Assembly: GCF_025813715.1 (NCBI RefSeq)
Contig: NZ_CP107532.1
Span: 2,046,001-2,110,000 of the forward strand
DNA length: 64,000 bases
Direction of reading: 5' to 3'
From: Methylobacterium sp. FF17
Lineage (GTDB): Bacteria > Pseudomonadota > Alphaproteobacteria > Rhizobiales > Beijerinckiaceae
Shown here piece after piece: positions 18,379-28,500 of this stretch. Position numbers and translations under genes: made by a program. The notes under the pieces are model-generated. The model was not told where the DNA came from. It saw only the letters and a list, made by a program, of their open reading frames with translations, and did no database searches. Every line of letters starts with the position of its first letter. Position 1 is the first letter of the stretch.

Positions 18379-21300
18379 TCAGGGCTGCGGCACCGGCGCG
18401 GCCTCGTTCGCCGAGGGCTGCGCGTCCGGGCGCTGGCGCCGGGCGGCGTCCTCGGCCGCCCGCTCGGTGGCGAGCTTGTCCGCCGCGGCCTTGTCGGCTG
18501 CCGCCTTCTCCGCTGCCGCCTTCAGCGCGGCGGTGCGGGCCTTGTCCATCTCGATGCGGGCGCGGCGGCGCAGGCGCTCGGTCTGGTCCGCCTCGAACAG
18601 TTCGATCGTCTCGAGTTCGCGCTGGAGCACCAGGGCGGCGAGGCCGTTCGTCGCCGGGCCGGCATCGAGGCTGCGCTCGGGCGCCCGCAGGGGGCCGGCG
18701 AACCCGAGCTGGATCGCGGGGCGCGCGCCCGTCCAGCCCTTCGGGTTCGCGCCCGCCGTGAGGGTGCCGCGGGCGTCGAGGCGGGCGTCCCGCAGGTCGA
18801 GGGCCAGGGTGCCGGCCCAGCGCGCCGCGCCGAGGTCGAGGGCGAGGGGTCCGGTCCGCAGGGTGCCGCCGACGAGGCTGACGGGCGTCGAGACCGGCGC
18901 CGGCGCGTCGAGCGGACCGGCCCCGAGTTCCTCGGCCACCAGGGCCTGCAGGCGTCCCTCCCGCAGGGGGTCGTCCTCGGCGAGCGCCCGGGTCAGGGCG
19001 CGGGCGAGCCCGCCCGCATCGGCCCCGGGCAGGCCGAGGCCGGCGAGCGCCAGCGTGCCGCTGCCGCCGAGATTGTTGGCGAGCCCGGTCGGGCTCGTGG
19101 CCGAGGCGCCGAAGCGCAGCTGCGCCGTCACCCGGCCCGCCACGGGACCGCCGCCGGCGAGTCCGGCGATCGCCGCATCCGTGATCGTGCCCTCGCCGGA
19201 GACCGACGCCGCGCCGCCCTGGCGGCTGAGGGTGAGGCCGCCGGCGATCCGCCCGCCCGCGAGCGCCCCCGAGAGGTCGCGCAGGCTCAAGCCGTCGCCC
19301 TCCAGGCTCGCGTTCAGCGCGGCCCCGGTGGCGACGAGGCCGCGCCCGAGGTCGAGGGCGTCGACGCGCAGGTTCAGGGAGACCGGGGGCCAGCCGGCCC
19401 GCACGTTGGCGAAGCGGGCGCTCGCCGGGTCCTGCCCCGCCCCGCGCGGGGCCTCCACCGGCAGGATCGTGGCGGCGGCGAGGTCCGGCAGGGAGAGGCG
19501 CGCCAGGGCGAGGTCGCCGCCGATCGCGCCGTCCGGCGCGCGGGTCAGGTCGCCCGAGACCGGCTGGCCGCCGACCCGGCCGACGAGCCCGGCCCGCGCC
19601 GCGTCGCCCGCGCGGGACAGGCTCAGGGTCACCTCCGCCGCCCCCAGGGCCGGCAGTGGCCCGGCCGCGCCCGCGAGGGCGAGGAAGGGCGCGAGATCCG
19701 GGGTCGCGAGCTGCACCTCGCCGGAGCGCGGAAGCTCCGCGCCGGCCTCGAACCGGAGGGGCTCGGCCGTCGCCAGGGTCAGGCCGGCGACCGATCCGCT
19801 CAGGCGCAGGGCGAGCCCTTCGGGCGCCGCGCCGGCCGTGGCCGGGCCTTGCGTCCCGGAGAGGCGCAGGCGGCCGGGGCGGCGCAGGGCGGGGACGTCG
19901 TCGCGCCCGAACCAGGGGGCGGCGTTCGCCGCCGCGACCGTGAGGTCGAGGCTCTCGATCCGTCCGGCCCGGCTCAGGAGGTCGAGGTCGAGGGTGCCCC
20001 CGGCGGCGTCGCCCCGGGCGGCCACCCGCAGGGTGTCGGCGGCGCCGGCCTCCCGCTCCAGGCTGACCGCGAGGTCGAGGGCGCCCGCCCGCAGGAAGGC
20101 CGGGACGTGCCGGGTCTCCGCGACCCAGACCCGGTCGAGGAGCGCGAACAGGGGGGCGGCCACCGCCGCCGAGACGCGCCCCGCGATCCGCCCCGTGCCG
20201 TCGGGGGCGATCCGGCCCGAGAGGCGGGCATTGGCGCCGGCGAGGTCGGTGACGTCGAGGCTGTCGACGCTGAGGCCCGCCCCGTCCGCCTGGATGCTCG
20301 CCGCGATGGTGCCGGGGCCCGACCGCGCCCCGGCGGGACCGTAGCGCACGTCGCGGGCCTGCAGGGTGAGGCCGAGGTCGTGCCCCCTCAGCGCGGACAG
20401 GGCGCCCCCCAGCGGCGGCAGGGCGGCGATGTCGATGGCCTGGCCGGCGAGCTGCGCGTCGAAGCGGCCCCGGCTCCCGACCTCCCCCGCCGTGTAGCGG
20501 GCGTTGCCGGTGATGCGCGCCTCGCCGAGGGCCAGGCGCAGGTTGCGCAGGGACACCGAGTCCGGGGCCACCGAGAGGTCCGTGCCGAGCTGCACCGGAC
20601 GCCCGTCCATCACGCCGACGGCGGGGCCTTCGAGCCCGAGCCGGCGCAGGTAGCGCCCGAACCCGTCCGAGGCGGGCGTGTCGAGGGCGAGGTGCCCGGT
20701 GAAGCGCAGGGCCGTCCCGGTCTCGAGTTCGCCGCTGGCCGCGAGCACCGTCGCGCCGGGCGCGGTCACGTCGAGGCGGCGCAGCACGAGGCCGCCGCTG
20801 CGCTCGAGGGTGCCGCCCAGGGTTAGGCCCGACCATTCGTCGAGGCCGAGCACCAGGCTCTCCACCGCGAGGTCGAGGTCGAGCAGGATCGGCAGCCCCG
20901 TGCCCCGGCGGTTGGCCTCCGGCAGGCCGCGCGCGATCAGCGCCTGGCCCGCCGCCGAGGTCAGGAAGGCGTCGAGGTCGAGGCGCCGGGCGGCGAGCGA
21001 GAGGGCGCCGCGCCAGTGCCGCAGGTCCAGGCGGCCGCTGCCGCCGAGGCGCAGGGGCTGACCGCCCGGGTCGAGCTCCAGGGCGACGTCGCGGAAGCTC
21101 GCGGTGAGCCCGCGCCCGCTGAACTTGCCCGCGAGCGTGAACGGCAGGTAGGCGCCCGCCGCCTGGACGGGCGGTCCGACGACGATCCGGGCGCTGCCCT
21201 CCGCCTCGGCCACCACCGGGCGCGGGGTGCCCCGCGCACCCGCATTCCTCGGGCCCGTCAGGGTGATGCGCGCCTCCGCCTCGAAGCGGGGCTGGGTGTC

Positions 21301-21924
21301 GCCGCCGCCGGCGATCTTCACCGTGACCCCGTCCGCCGCCACCTCGCCGGTGGAGACGCGGAAGGGCACGCCCCGGCTCATCCCTTCCGCCCGCCACGGC
21401 CCGACGAGGGCGGGGGCGGAGACCTGGAGCGCCTCGGCGTAGAACTGCTCGGTGCGTCCCGTGGCGGCCACCTGGGTGGTGAGCACGAACTGGCGGATCG
21501 CCAGGTCCTCGATGGCGAGCTCGCGCCCGGCGGCCTCGGCGAGCCCGCCCGGGGGCAGCATCATCCCGTCGCCCTCGGTGACGGGCAGCTTGACCTCGGC
21601 CCGGCCGATCCGGGTCTCGGTGAAGCGGATCTCGCCCTTCAGGAGCGGCGCCAGGGCGATCTCGGCCTTCACCCCCTGCAGGTCGAGGTTGGGCCGGTCG
21701 GCGGATCCGGCGCCGAGCCGCAGGCGATCGAACTTCAGGCGCGGGGAGGGCAGCAGGCGCAGGCCGATGCGCCCCTCGCTGCGCGCCTCCACCCCGAGGG
21801 AGCGGGCGATGGTCCCGTCGATGACGCCGCGATAGGCGTCCCAGCCCACGAAGGGCGGAACGGCCAGGGCCGCGACGAGCAGAAGGACGACGGCGCCCGC
21901 CAGCACGGTCAGGAGGTCACGCAC
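18379..21924 (-). CDS. AsmA family protein
   Basis: An 1181-residue protein with one N-terminal membrane anchor (VLAGAVVLLLVAALAVPPFV) followed by the AsmA signature VGWDAYRGVIDGTIARSLG and a very long periplasmic region. The C-terminus is charged, Ala/Lys-rich and probably coiled (about 1120-1165). AsmA-like proteins are now viewed as bridge-like lipid carriers or outer-membrane assembly factors. The start is taken as GTG 21924 (VRDLLTVLAG), preceded by GAGG; the TTG at 21972 would add a non-membrane leader not seen in the family. It lies 87 bases downstream of the secretion fusion protein on the same strand and may be its co-transcribed neighbour. Confidence 0.85.
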   Translation of the reverse strand: MRDLLTVLAGAVVLLLVAALAVPPFVGWDAYRGVIDGTIARSLGVEARSEGRIGLRLLPSPRLKFDRLRLGAGSADRPNLDLQGVKAEIALAPLLKGEIRFTETRIGRAEVKLPVTEGDGMMLPPGGLAEAAGRELAIEDLAIRQFVLTTQVAATGRTEQFYAEALQVSAPALVGPWRAEGMSRGVPFRVSTGEVAADGVTVKIAGGGDTQPRFEAEARITLTGPRNAGARGTPRPVVAEAEGSARIVVGPPVQAAGAYLPFTLAGKFSGRGLTASFRDVALELDPGGQPLRLGGSGRLDLRHWRGALSLAARRLDLDAFLTSAAGQALIARGLPEANRRGTGLPILLDLDLAVESLVLGLDEWSGLTLGGTLERSGGLVLRRLDVTAPGATVLAASGELETGTALRFTGHLALDTPASDGFGRYLRRLGLEGPAVGVMDGRPVQLGTDLSVAPDSVSLRNLRLALGEARITGNARYTAGEVGSRGRFDAQLAGQAIDIAALPPLGGALSALRGHDLGLTLQARDVRYGPAGARSGPGTIAASIQADGAGLSVDSLDVTDLAGANARLSGRIAPDGTGRIAGRVSAAVAAPLFALLDRVWVAETRHVPAFLRAGALDLAVSLEREAGAADTLRVAARGDAAGGTLDLDLLSRAGRIESLDLTVAAANAAPWFGRDDVPALRRPGRLRLSGTQGPATAGAAPEGLALRLSGSVAGLTLATAEPLRFEAGAELPRSGEVQLATPDLAPFLALAGAAGPLPALGAAEVTLSLSRAGDAARAGLVGRVGGQPVSGDLTRAPDGAIGGDLALARLSLPDLAAATILPVEAPRGAGQDPASARFANVRAGWPPVSLNLRVDALDLGRGLVATGAALNASLEGDGLSLRDLSGALAGGRIAGGLTLSRQGGAASVSGEGTITDAAIAGLAGGGPVAGRVTAQLRFGASATSPTGLANNLGGSGTLALAGLGLPGADAGGLARALTRALAEDDPLREGRLQALVAEELGAGPLDAPAPVSTPVSLVGGTLRTGPLALDLGAARWAGTLALDLRDARLDARGTLTAGANPKGWTGARPAIQLGFAGPLRAPERSLDAGPATNGLAALVLQRELETIELFEADQTERLRRRARIEMDKARTAALKAAAEKAAADKAAADKLATERAAEDAARRQRPDAQPSANEAAPVPQP

Positions 21925-22011
21925 CGCTTTTCGTTCCGCCTCGTCACTCGAACCTGACGCGGCATAGCACAAGACCGGCGAATGCGCGTCCGGCCCGGGA
22001 TCCGCCCGGAT

Positions 22012-23349
22012 TCAGCGTTCGCGCCACGCCTTCGCGACCTGATCCGAGAGCGGCTTGACCAGGTAGGACAGCACCGACCGCTCCCCGGTCTGGATATAGG
22101 CCTCCACCGGCATCCCCGGCACGAGGCGGACCTTGCCGAGACGGGACCGTTCGTCGTCCGGGACCCGGATGCGCAGGGTGTAGTAGCTCAGGCCCGTCTT
22201 GGCGTCCTGGCTCACGTCGGCCGAGATCCGGGTCACCTGCCCGTCGATCTCCGGGGTCACGCGCTGGTTGAAGGCGGGAAACCGGAGGACGGCGTTCTGT
22301 TCGAGGTGGACGTTGTCGACCTCCTGGGGCGGGATCCGGACCTCGACCGCGAGGGTGTCGCCGTCCGGGACGATGAGCATGGCGGGCTCGCTCGGAACGA
22401 CGAGGCCCCCGACGGTGTGGACGGACATCTGGTGCACGATGCCGTCCTGGGGCGCCTTGAGGTCGGTCCGCATCAGCTGGTCGATGGCGGAGACCTTCTT
22501 CTCGCCGAGTTCCGACCAGCGCCCCCGGATCTCGGCCAGGTCCTTGCTGACCTCGCTGCGCATGTCCTGGTCGACCTGCAGGATCTGGAGCTCGGTCTCG
22601 GTGATCTTCCCCCGGACCTGGGCCTGGGAGGCGGTGAGCTGCCCCTTCTCGCCCTGAAGGCGGGCGGCGTCGCGTTCCAGCGCGGTCACCCGCGAGAAGG
22701 GGACGAGGTTCTTGGACCAGAGGTCGCGCACGCCCGTGAGTTCGTCCTTGATGAGGGCGATCTCCCGCGCCTTGGCGCCGGCCTGCTCGGACAGGCCCGA
22801 GATCTCCTGCCGAAGCTGGAGCACCCGCTCGCGCAGCTGGGACTTCTGGCCTTCGCGCCCCGCCACCCGCGTTTCGAACAGGCCCCGCTCGCCGTCGATC
22901 AGGTGCGCCACGGCGGGGTCGTCCCGGCGCGCGAGGAGGTCGGGCGCGAAGGTGACGCTGCGGGCCCCGTCGCGCTCGGCCTCGTTGCGCCCACGCCGGG
23001 CGGACAGTTCGTCCATGGCCTTCAGGACGATGTCGAGGTTGGCCCGCGCCTGCGTCTCGTCGAGGCGGATCACCACGTCCCCCGCCTTCACGCGCTGGCC
23101 GTCGCGCACCCTGATCTCGCCGACGACCCCCCCGGTCGGGTGCTGGACCTTCTTGACGTCGCTTTCCACGACGAGCTGCCCCGGGGCCACCACGGCCCCG
23201 TGGATCTGGGTGACGGTGGCCCACCCGCCGACCCCGAAGGTCAGGGTCCCGATGAGGAGGGAGACCGTCAGGAGGTGGGCGCCGATGGAGCGGTCGGACT
23301 CCACGGGCCGCGAGGCCGTCCGGATCGAGGCGGCGAGGGCGGGCGTCAT
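22012..23349 (-). CDS. Type I secretion membrane-fusion protein (HlyD/PrtE family)
   Basis: A 445-residue periplasmic adaptor. A single membrane helix (about 25-45) is followed by a lipoyl-like segment VAPGQLVVESDVKKVQHPTG, long coiled-coil helices (about 90-290, heptad-rich) and a beta-barrel end with GQVTRISADVSQDAKTG and PGMPVEAYIQTGERSVLSYL, the classic HlyD-family terminus. It links the ABC exporter to a TolC-like channel. Its ATG overlaps the exporter stop (ATGA, 23346-23349), so the two are translationally coupled. No TolC homologue is in the window and must come from elsewhere. Confidence 0.93.
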   Translation of the reverse strand: MTPALAASIRTASRPVESDRSIGAHLLTVSLLIGTLTFGVGGWATVTQIHGAVVAPGQLVVESDVKKVQHPTGGVVGEIRVRDGQRVKAGDVVIRLDETQARANLDIVLKAMDELSARRGRNEAERDGARSVTFAPDLLARRDDPAVAHLIDGERGLFETRVAGREGQKSQLRERVLQLRQEISGLSEQAGAKAREIALIKDELTGVRDLWSKNLVPFSRVTALERDAARLQGEKGQLTASQAQVRGKITETELQILQVDQDMRSEVSKDLAEIRGRWSELGEKKVSAIDQLMRTDLKAPQDGIVHQMSVHTVGGLVVPSEPAMLIVPDGDTLAVEVRIPPQEVDNVHLEQNAVLRFPAFNQRVTPEIDGQVTRISADVSQDAKTGLSYYTLRIRVPDDERSRLGKVRLVPGMPVEAYIQTGERSVLSYLVKPLSDQVAKAWRER

Positions 23350-25106
23350 GCGGTGGCCTTCAGGTTGGCGGCGGGCTTGATGGTCGCGCGCAATCGCGGC
23401 TCGGCGAGGGTCGGGACGGCCTTCTGGCGGGTGGCCCGGCCGAGCACGTCCTTCTTGGGGCCGAAGGCTTCGGCCCGGCCCTCGGCCATGACCAGGACGA
23501 GGTCGACCGCCGCCAGGGCGCTCGGGCGATGGGCGACGACGACGACGATCCCGCCGCGGGCGCGCACGCCCAGCATGGCCTGCGTGAGCGCCTGCTCGCC
23601 CGCCTCGTCGAGGTTGGCGTTGGGCTCGTCGAGCACCACGAGGAACGGGTTCCCGTAGAGCGCGCGGGCGAGGCCGATGCGCTGGCGCTGGCCCGCCGAG
23701 AGCCCGGCCCCGCCCGCCCCGATGCGGGTCTCGTAGCCTTCGGGCAGGCGCAGGATGAGGTCGTTCACGCCCGCGGCCCGGGCGGCCGCCACCACGGAGA
23801 CGGGGTCGGGGGCCGCATCGAGCCGGGCGATGTTCTCGGCGATGGTCCCGGCGAACAGCTCCGCTTCCTGGGGCAGGTAGCCGATGTGGCGGCCCAGCGT
23901 CGCGGGCGACCACTGGTCCAGGGTCGCGCCGTCGATCCGCACGCAGCCCCGCGCCGGTGTCCAGACCCCGACGAGCGCGCGCACCAGGGTGGACTTGCCG
24001 GAGGCGCTCGGACCGATGATGCCGAGGCCCTGGCCGGCCTTGAGCCCGAGGGTGACGTCCGAGACCACCAGGCGCTGGGAGCCGGGCGGAACGATCGCGA
24101 CCTGCTCCACGGTCAGGCTGGTTTTTGGGTCGGGCAGGGTCAGCGGGGCGCCCTCGGCGGGAAGCCGGCGCAGGAGCTCGCCGAGCCGGCTCCACCCCTG
24201 GCGCGCGGCCACGAACCCCTTCCAGTGCGCGATGGCGATCTCCGCCGGGGCGAGGGCCCGGGACACCAGGATCGAGGACGCGATGATGATCCCGCCCGTC
24301 GCCTGTCCGTTGATCACGAGCCAGGCGCCGAGGGCGAGCACCCCCGATTGCAGGATCATGCGGAACACCTTCGAGACGGTCCCGAACCCGCCGGCGACGT
24401 CGGAGATCCGGCGTTGCTCGCGCATGTAGGCGCGGTTGGCCTCGTCCCACTTGCGGGCGAGCCGCTCCTGCATGCCCATGGCGGCCAGGACCTCGGCGTT
24501 GCGACGCCCGGATTCCGCGACCTCGTTGCGCCAGGCGCCCTGCGCCGTGGCCTCGCGCTGCGGGCCGCGGGTGAGGAGGTCGGTCGCGAGGGTCATCGCC
24601 GCGAGGACCACGGCTCCCACCAGGGCGGCGAGGCCGATCAGGGGATGGAACAGGAAGCAGATCCCCAGATAGATCGGCATCCAGGGCAGGTCGAAGAGGG
24701 CGGTCGGGCCGAGGCCCGACAGGAACCCTCGGACCTGGTCGAGGTCCCGCAGGGGCAGGAGGCCGTCCCCGGCGGCCCCGCCCTTGAGGGGCGCGCGCAC
24801 CACCACGTCGAAGACGCGCGCCGAGATCCGCTCGTCGAGGGCGCATCCCACCCGGGCGAGGACGCGGGAGCGGATGGCCTCGATGGCGCCCTGGAACAGG
24901 AAGAGGGTCAGCGCCAGGGCGCCGAGCCCGACCAGCGTGGGGATCGAGCGGGCGGGAATGACCCGGTCGTAGACTTCGAGCATGAAGAACGACCCCGTGA
25001 GATAGAGAACGTTCACGAGCCCGCTCATCACGGCGACCCCCAGGAACGCCCGTCGACACCTCGCCAGGGCCGCCTTCAACTCGGCACGGCCGCTTTCCTG
25101 CCCCAT
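23346..25106 (-). CDS. Type I secretion ABC exporter (PrtD family permease/ATPase)
   Basis: A 586-residue half-transporter. The membrane domain (about 25-305) has helices such as AFLGVAVMSGLVNVLYLTG and the exporter marker LYLTGSFFMLEVYDRVIPAR, which defines PrtD-type RTX/protease exporters. The ATPase domain (about 330-560) has Walker A GPSASGKST, signature LSAGQRQRIGLARAL, Walker B FLVVLDEPNANLD and switch His in VVAHRPS. No C39 or C39-like N-terminal domain is present, so substrates are exported without leader cleavage. ATG 25106 has CGGAG at 8 bases; an earlier TTG at 25136 is less likely. It is divergent from the giant adhesin gene at 25548, the obvious candidate cargo. Confidence 0.94.
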   Translation of the reverse strand: MGQESGRAELKAALARCRRAFLGVAVMSGLVNVLYLTGSFFMLEVYDRVIPARSIPTLVGLGALALTLFLFQGAIEAIRSRVLARVGCALDERISARVFDVVVRAPLKGGAAGDGLLPLRDLDQVRGFLSGLGPTALFDLPWMPIYLGICFLFHPLIGLAALVGAVVLAAMTLATDLLTRGPQREATAQGAWRNEVAESGRRNAEVLAAMGMQERLARKWDEANRAYMREQRRISDVAGGFGTVSKVFRMILQSGVLALGAWLVINGQATGGIIIASSILVSRALAPAEIAIAHWKGFVAARQGWSRLGELLRRLPAEGAPLTLPDPKTSLTVEQVAIVPPGSQRLVVSDVTLGLKAGQGLGIIGPSASGKSTLVRALVGVWTPARGCVRIDGATLDQWSPATLGRHIGYLPQEAELFAGTIAENIARLDAAPDPVSVVAAARAAGVNDLILRLPEGYETRIGAGGAGLSAGQRQRIGLARALYGNPFLVVLDEPNANLDEAGEQALTQAMLGVRARGGIVVVVAHRPSALAAVDLVLVMAEGRAEAFGPKKDVLGRATRQKAVPTLAEPRLRATIKPAANLKATA

Positions 25107-25547
25107 GACGCAACTCCGAAACGAGAAATACCTCAACCATCAGGCGATATCGGCTTCGCAGGTGAACGCCCGCAGCACGACAGGACCTGCGGCTCGTGGC
25201 CGTAAGCCAGCATTCCCGCCGCAGCGGAATTAAAATCTGGTAAGTTGTCGGACCGGTATTTTGTAAATTCCGTGTAAAAATGCGTAGCCGGCGCGTTAAA
25301 GCCGTGGTGCTGCCAAGCTTTTCACGAAGGCGTGATGTGAGGCGATTTTACGGTCTCTAAACCATCGTTTTGGGGAATTCTCGACGGGCCTTGTGTGAAG
25401 TTCGCCTCTGAGTAGGTTGTGTGGGTACGGCCGCCCTCGCAGCGGCCGGTCGCAGCAACATGATCCTTCATCAGGCCTGGCGGGACCTTCGCACGGACGC
25501 GGTCCGAGCGGACGGGGACGCATGCCCCAAGCTCAAGGTGATCACGG
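25107..25547. promoter_or_regulatory. Divergent control region of the secretion genes and giant adhesin
   Basis: These 441 bases separate the exporter (leftward) from the adhesin (rightward). The middle (about 25220-25400) is AT-rich with several A/T runs, unlike the flanks, and must hold both promoters. I cannot assign -35/-10 pairs or an operator with confidence. Such AT-rich islands are typical MucR or H-NS-like targets, and a mucR gene lies 12 kb to the left; this is speculation. Confidence 0.5.
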
Positions 25548-28500
25548 ATGGCCAGCTCTCCCGCTCCCCTCGTCCTTTCCCTGTCCCTTGCCAGCGACAC
25601 CGGCGTTCCCCTGGACGGCCTGACGCGTCGCAACGTGGTCGACGTGGGCATCCTCGGGCTCAACCTCCTCGGCGGCCCCATCACCCTCTTCAACGACCGC
25701 GACGGCGACGGGACGATCGATCCGGGCGAGGTCCTGGCCACCGTGCAGAACTCGCTCCTGGCGAGCGCCCGCATCACCCTGCCCGAGGGCACCCACAACA
25801 TCCGCGCCGTGCAGAGCAGCCCGAACCTCATCGGGCCGCCCACCGTCACGATCTCCGCGCCGCTGACCGTGCGGGTGGACAACACCGGGCCCACCATCGT
25901 CTCCGTCAACCAGCTCGACCTGCCAGATCCCCTCGGACTGCTCGACCTGCTCGGCGTGCTTCGGTACGAGGTCACCTTCTCGGAGCCCGTCACGGGCGTG
26001 TCGGCCAACCTGTTCGAGGCCACCGGCACCCTTCCGGGTATCCACCTCGTCACCCTGCTTCCGGTGCTCGGCGACCCTACCCGCTACATCGTGAGCATCG
26101 GCCTCGGCCTCGACGGGATCAGCCCCGACCAGCGCAACGGGACCCTCGGCCTCTCGCTCAACCCGTCCAACCTGTCCGGCGTCACGGACCTGGCCGGCAA
26201 CGCCCTGCGCGGGGCCGACTTCGCGCTCCTCGCCCCCGTCAACATCGGCCCGGCGCGCGAGACCGCGACGGCCGACCTCAACGCCGACGGGCTCGGCGAC
26301 GCGGCCTTCCTCGTCAACAACACGGTGGTGGTGACGCAGGGCACCGGGACCGGATCGTTCGGTCCCACCCAGACGGTGACCGTCGCCGCCGGCCAGAACA
26401 CCATCGCCATCGGGGACGTCACGGGCGACGGCCTCGCGGACATCGTCACGGCCGGCGCCGGGCGCGTCGAGATCCTGCGCCAGAACCCGGACGGGAGCTT
26501 CACGCTCACCGACCGTGCCACCGCGGGCGCCGAGCGCGCCGTCCTGGCGGATGTCGACGGCGACGGCGACCTTGACATCGTGACGGGGAACACGAGCGCG
26601 AACACCGCGACGGTGCTGTCCAACAACGGCACCGGCACGTTCGCCGCCGGCGCGGCCGTGACGCTGGGCGTCCGTCCCGACAGCCTCGTCTCCGGCGACT
26701 TCAACGGCGACGGACGCATCGATCTCGCCGCGCTCGCCGACGGGGGCACGTCCCTGTCCGTCCTGACCCAGGCCGCCACCGGCGGCACCTTCACCCGCTC
26801 CACGCTGACCGTCGCCGCCGGTTCCGGGGCGCTCGCGGCCGGTGACGTCAACGGCGACGGCCGTTCCGAGATCGTCTCGGGCGGCGCGAACGGCACGCTC
26901 GAGATCCGCGGCACCACCGCCGGAGGCGCCGCCACCACCCTGACCCTGCAGGCGGGCAGCGCGCCCACCGACATCCGCATCGGCGACGTCGACGGCGACG
27001 GTCGCCAGGACATCCTCTACGCCGGGGTGGACGGCAACGTGCGCGTCGCGCGCGGCGACGGTGCGGGCGGCTTCTCGACCCCGATCGTGCTCGAGACCCA
27101 GCAGGGGCTCACCGCCCTTGCCCTCCTCGACGTGAACGGCGACGGGCGCCAGGATCTCGCCCTCGCCTCCGGCACCACCGGCACCGTCCAGGTCGGCACC
27201 GGCATCCCGGTCGGCGGCCTCCTCGGCAGCGTCTACGAGATCCTGGCCCCGGCCCCGGTCCAGACCGTCACCGCGCTCACCGTCGCCGGCGACAACGTCG
27301 TCAACGCCGCCGAGGCGGCGGGCGGGACGGTGACGGTCTCCGGAACCCTCTCGGGACCGCTGGCTACCAACGAGACCCTCGCCGTGCGCATCGGCGGGGT
27401 CACGACGACGCTGCCCGGCGCCGCCATCGTCACCGCCAACGGACAGACCACGTTCACGGCCGCCATCGCCGCCCCGGCGGCGTCCGGCGAGATCGCCCTC
27501 CTGGTCCAGCGCGCGGACGGGGCGGTCTCCGACCCCCTGACCCGGGCCTTCTCGGTGGACCTCGTCGCCCCGGCCCTGGCGAGCGTCACCTCCGCCGACG
27601 GACCCGTGACCAAGGACGCGGCCGTGGACTTCACGGTGACGTTCTCCGAACCCGTCACCGGCCTGACGGCCGCGAATTTCGGCCTCGTCGGCAGCGCCGC
27701 CCCGGGCCTCGTCCCGGTCGTCACCCCCCTGGCCGGCGGGCGCGCCTACACCGTGACGGTGGCCGCCCCCGGCGCCGAGGGCACGCTCGGCCTGACCTTC
27801 GTGCCCACCGGCCTCGCCGATGCCGCCGGCAATCCCGTGACGGGCGCGGCGCTGCCCGTCGCCGTCGGCCCGGTCCTGACCCTCGACCGGACCGCGCCGG
27901 TCCTCGCCCTCGATCCGCTCGGAGGTGACGGCGTCCTGTCCGCCGCCGAACTCTCGGCGGGCGTGACGCTCACCGGCAGCGCCCTCGGCCTGCCCGACGG
28001 CGCGACCGTGACGGTGTCCGTCACCGATGCCGCCGGCACCCCCGTGCTCACCCCGGTGGCGACCGTGACCGGCGGCCGCTTCGCCCTGCCGCTCGCCGCG
28101 GGCGCACTCGCCGACGGCGCCTACATCGTCTCGGTCTCCGCCGTCGACGCGGCCGGCAACGTCGCCGCCCCCGCCGTCGCCAACCTCCTCGTCGACACCC
28201 AGATCGACGGCGGTGCGCCGCTCGGGATCAGCCTGGGGACCGCCGGCACGGTCGGCATCGCCGGCGCGGCGGCCGTCCCCCTGACGGTGACCGGCCTCGA
28301 TGCCGGGACCACGGCCGTCATCGCCTTCACGGACGGCACGACCACCGTCCGGGCGACCGTGGGCGCCAACGGCACCGTCCCGGTCGACCTCGGCGGCCTC
28401 AGCGGCGGCGTGACCTCCTCCGTCAGCATCACCGACACGGCCGGCAACGGCGCGACGGTGACGGGGCCGTCCATCACCGTCGACACCCTTGCGCCCGCCG

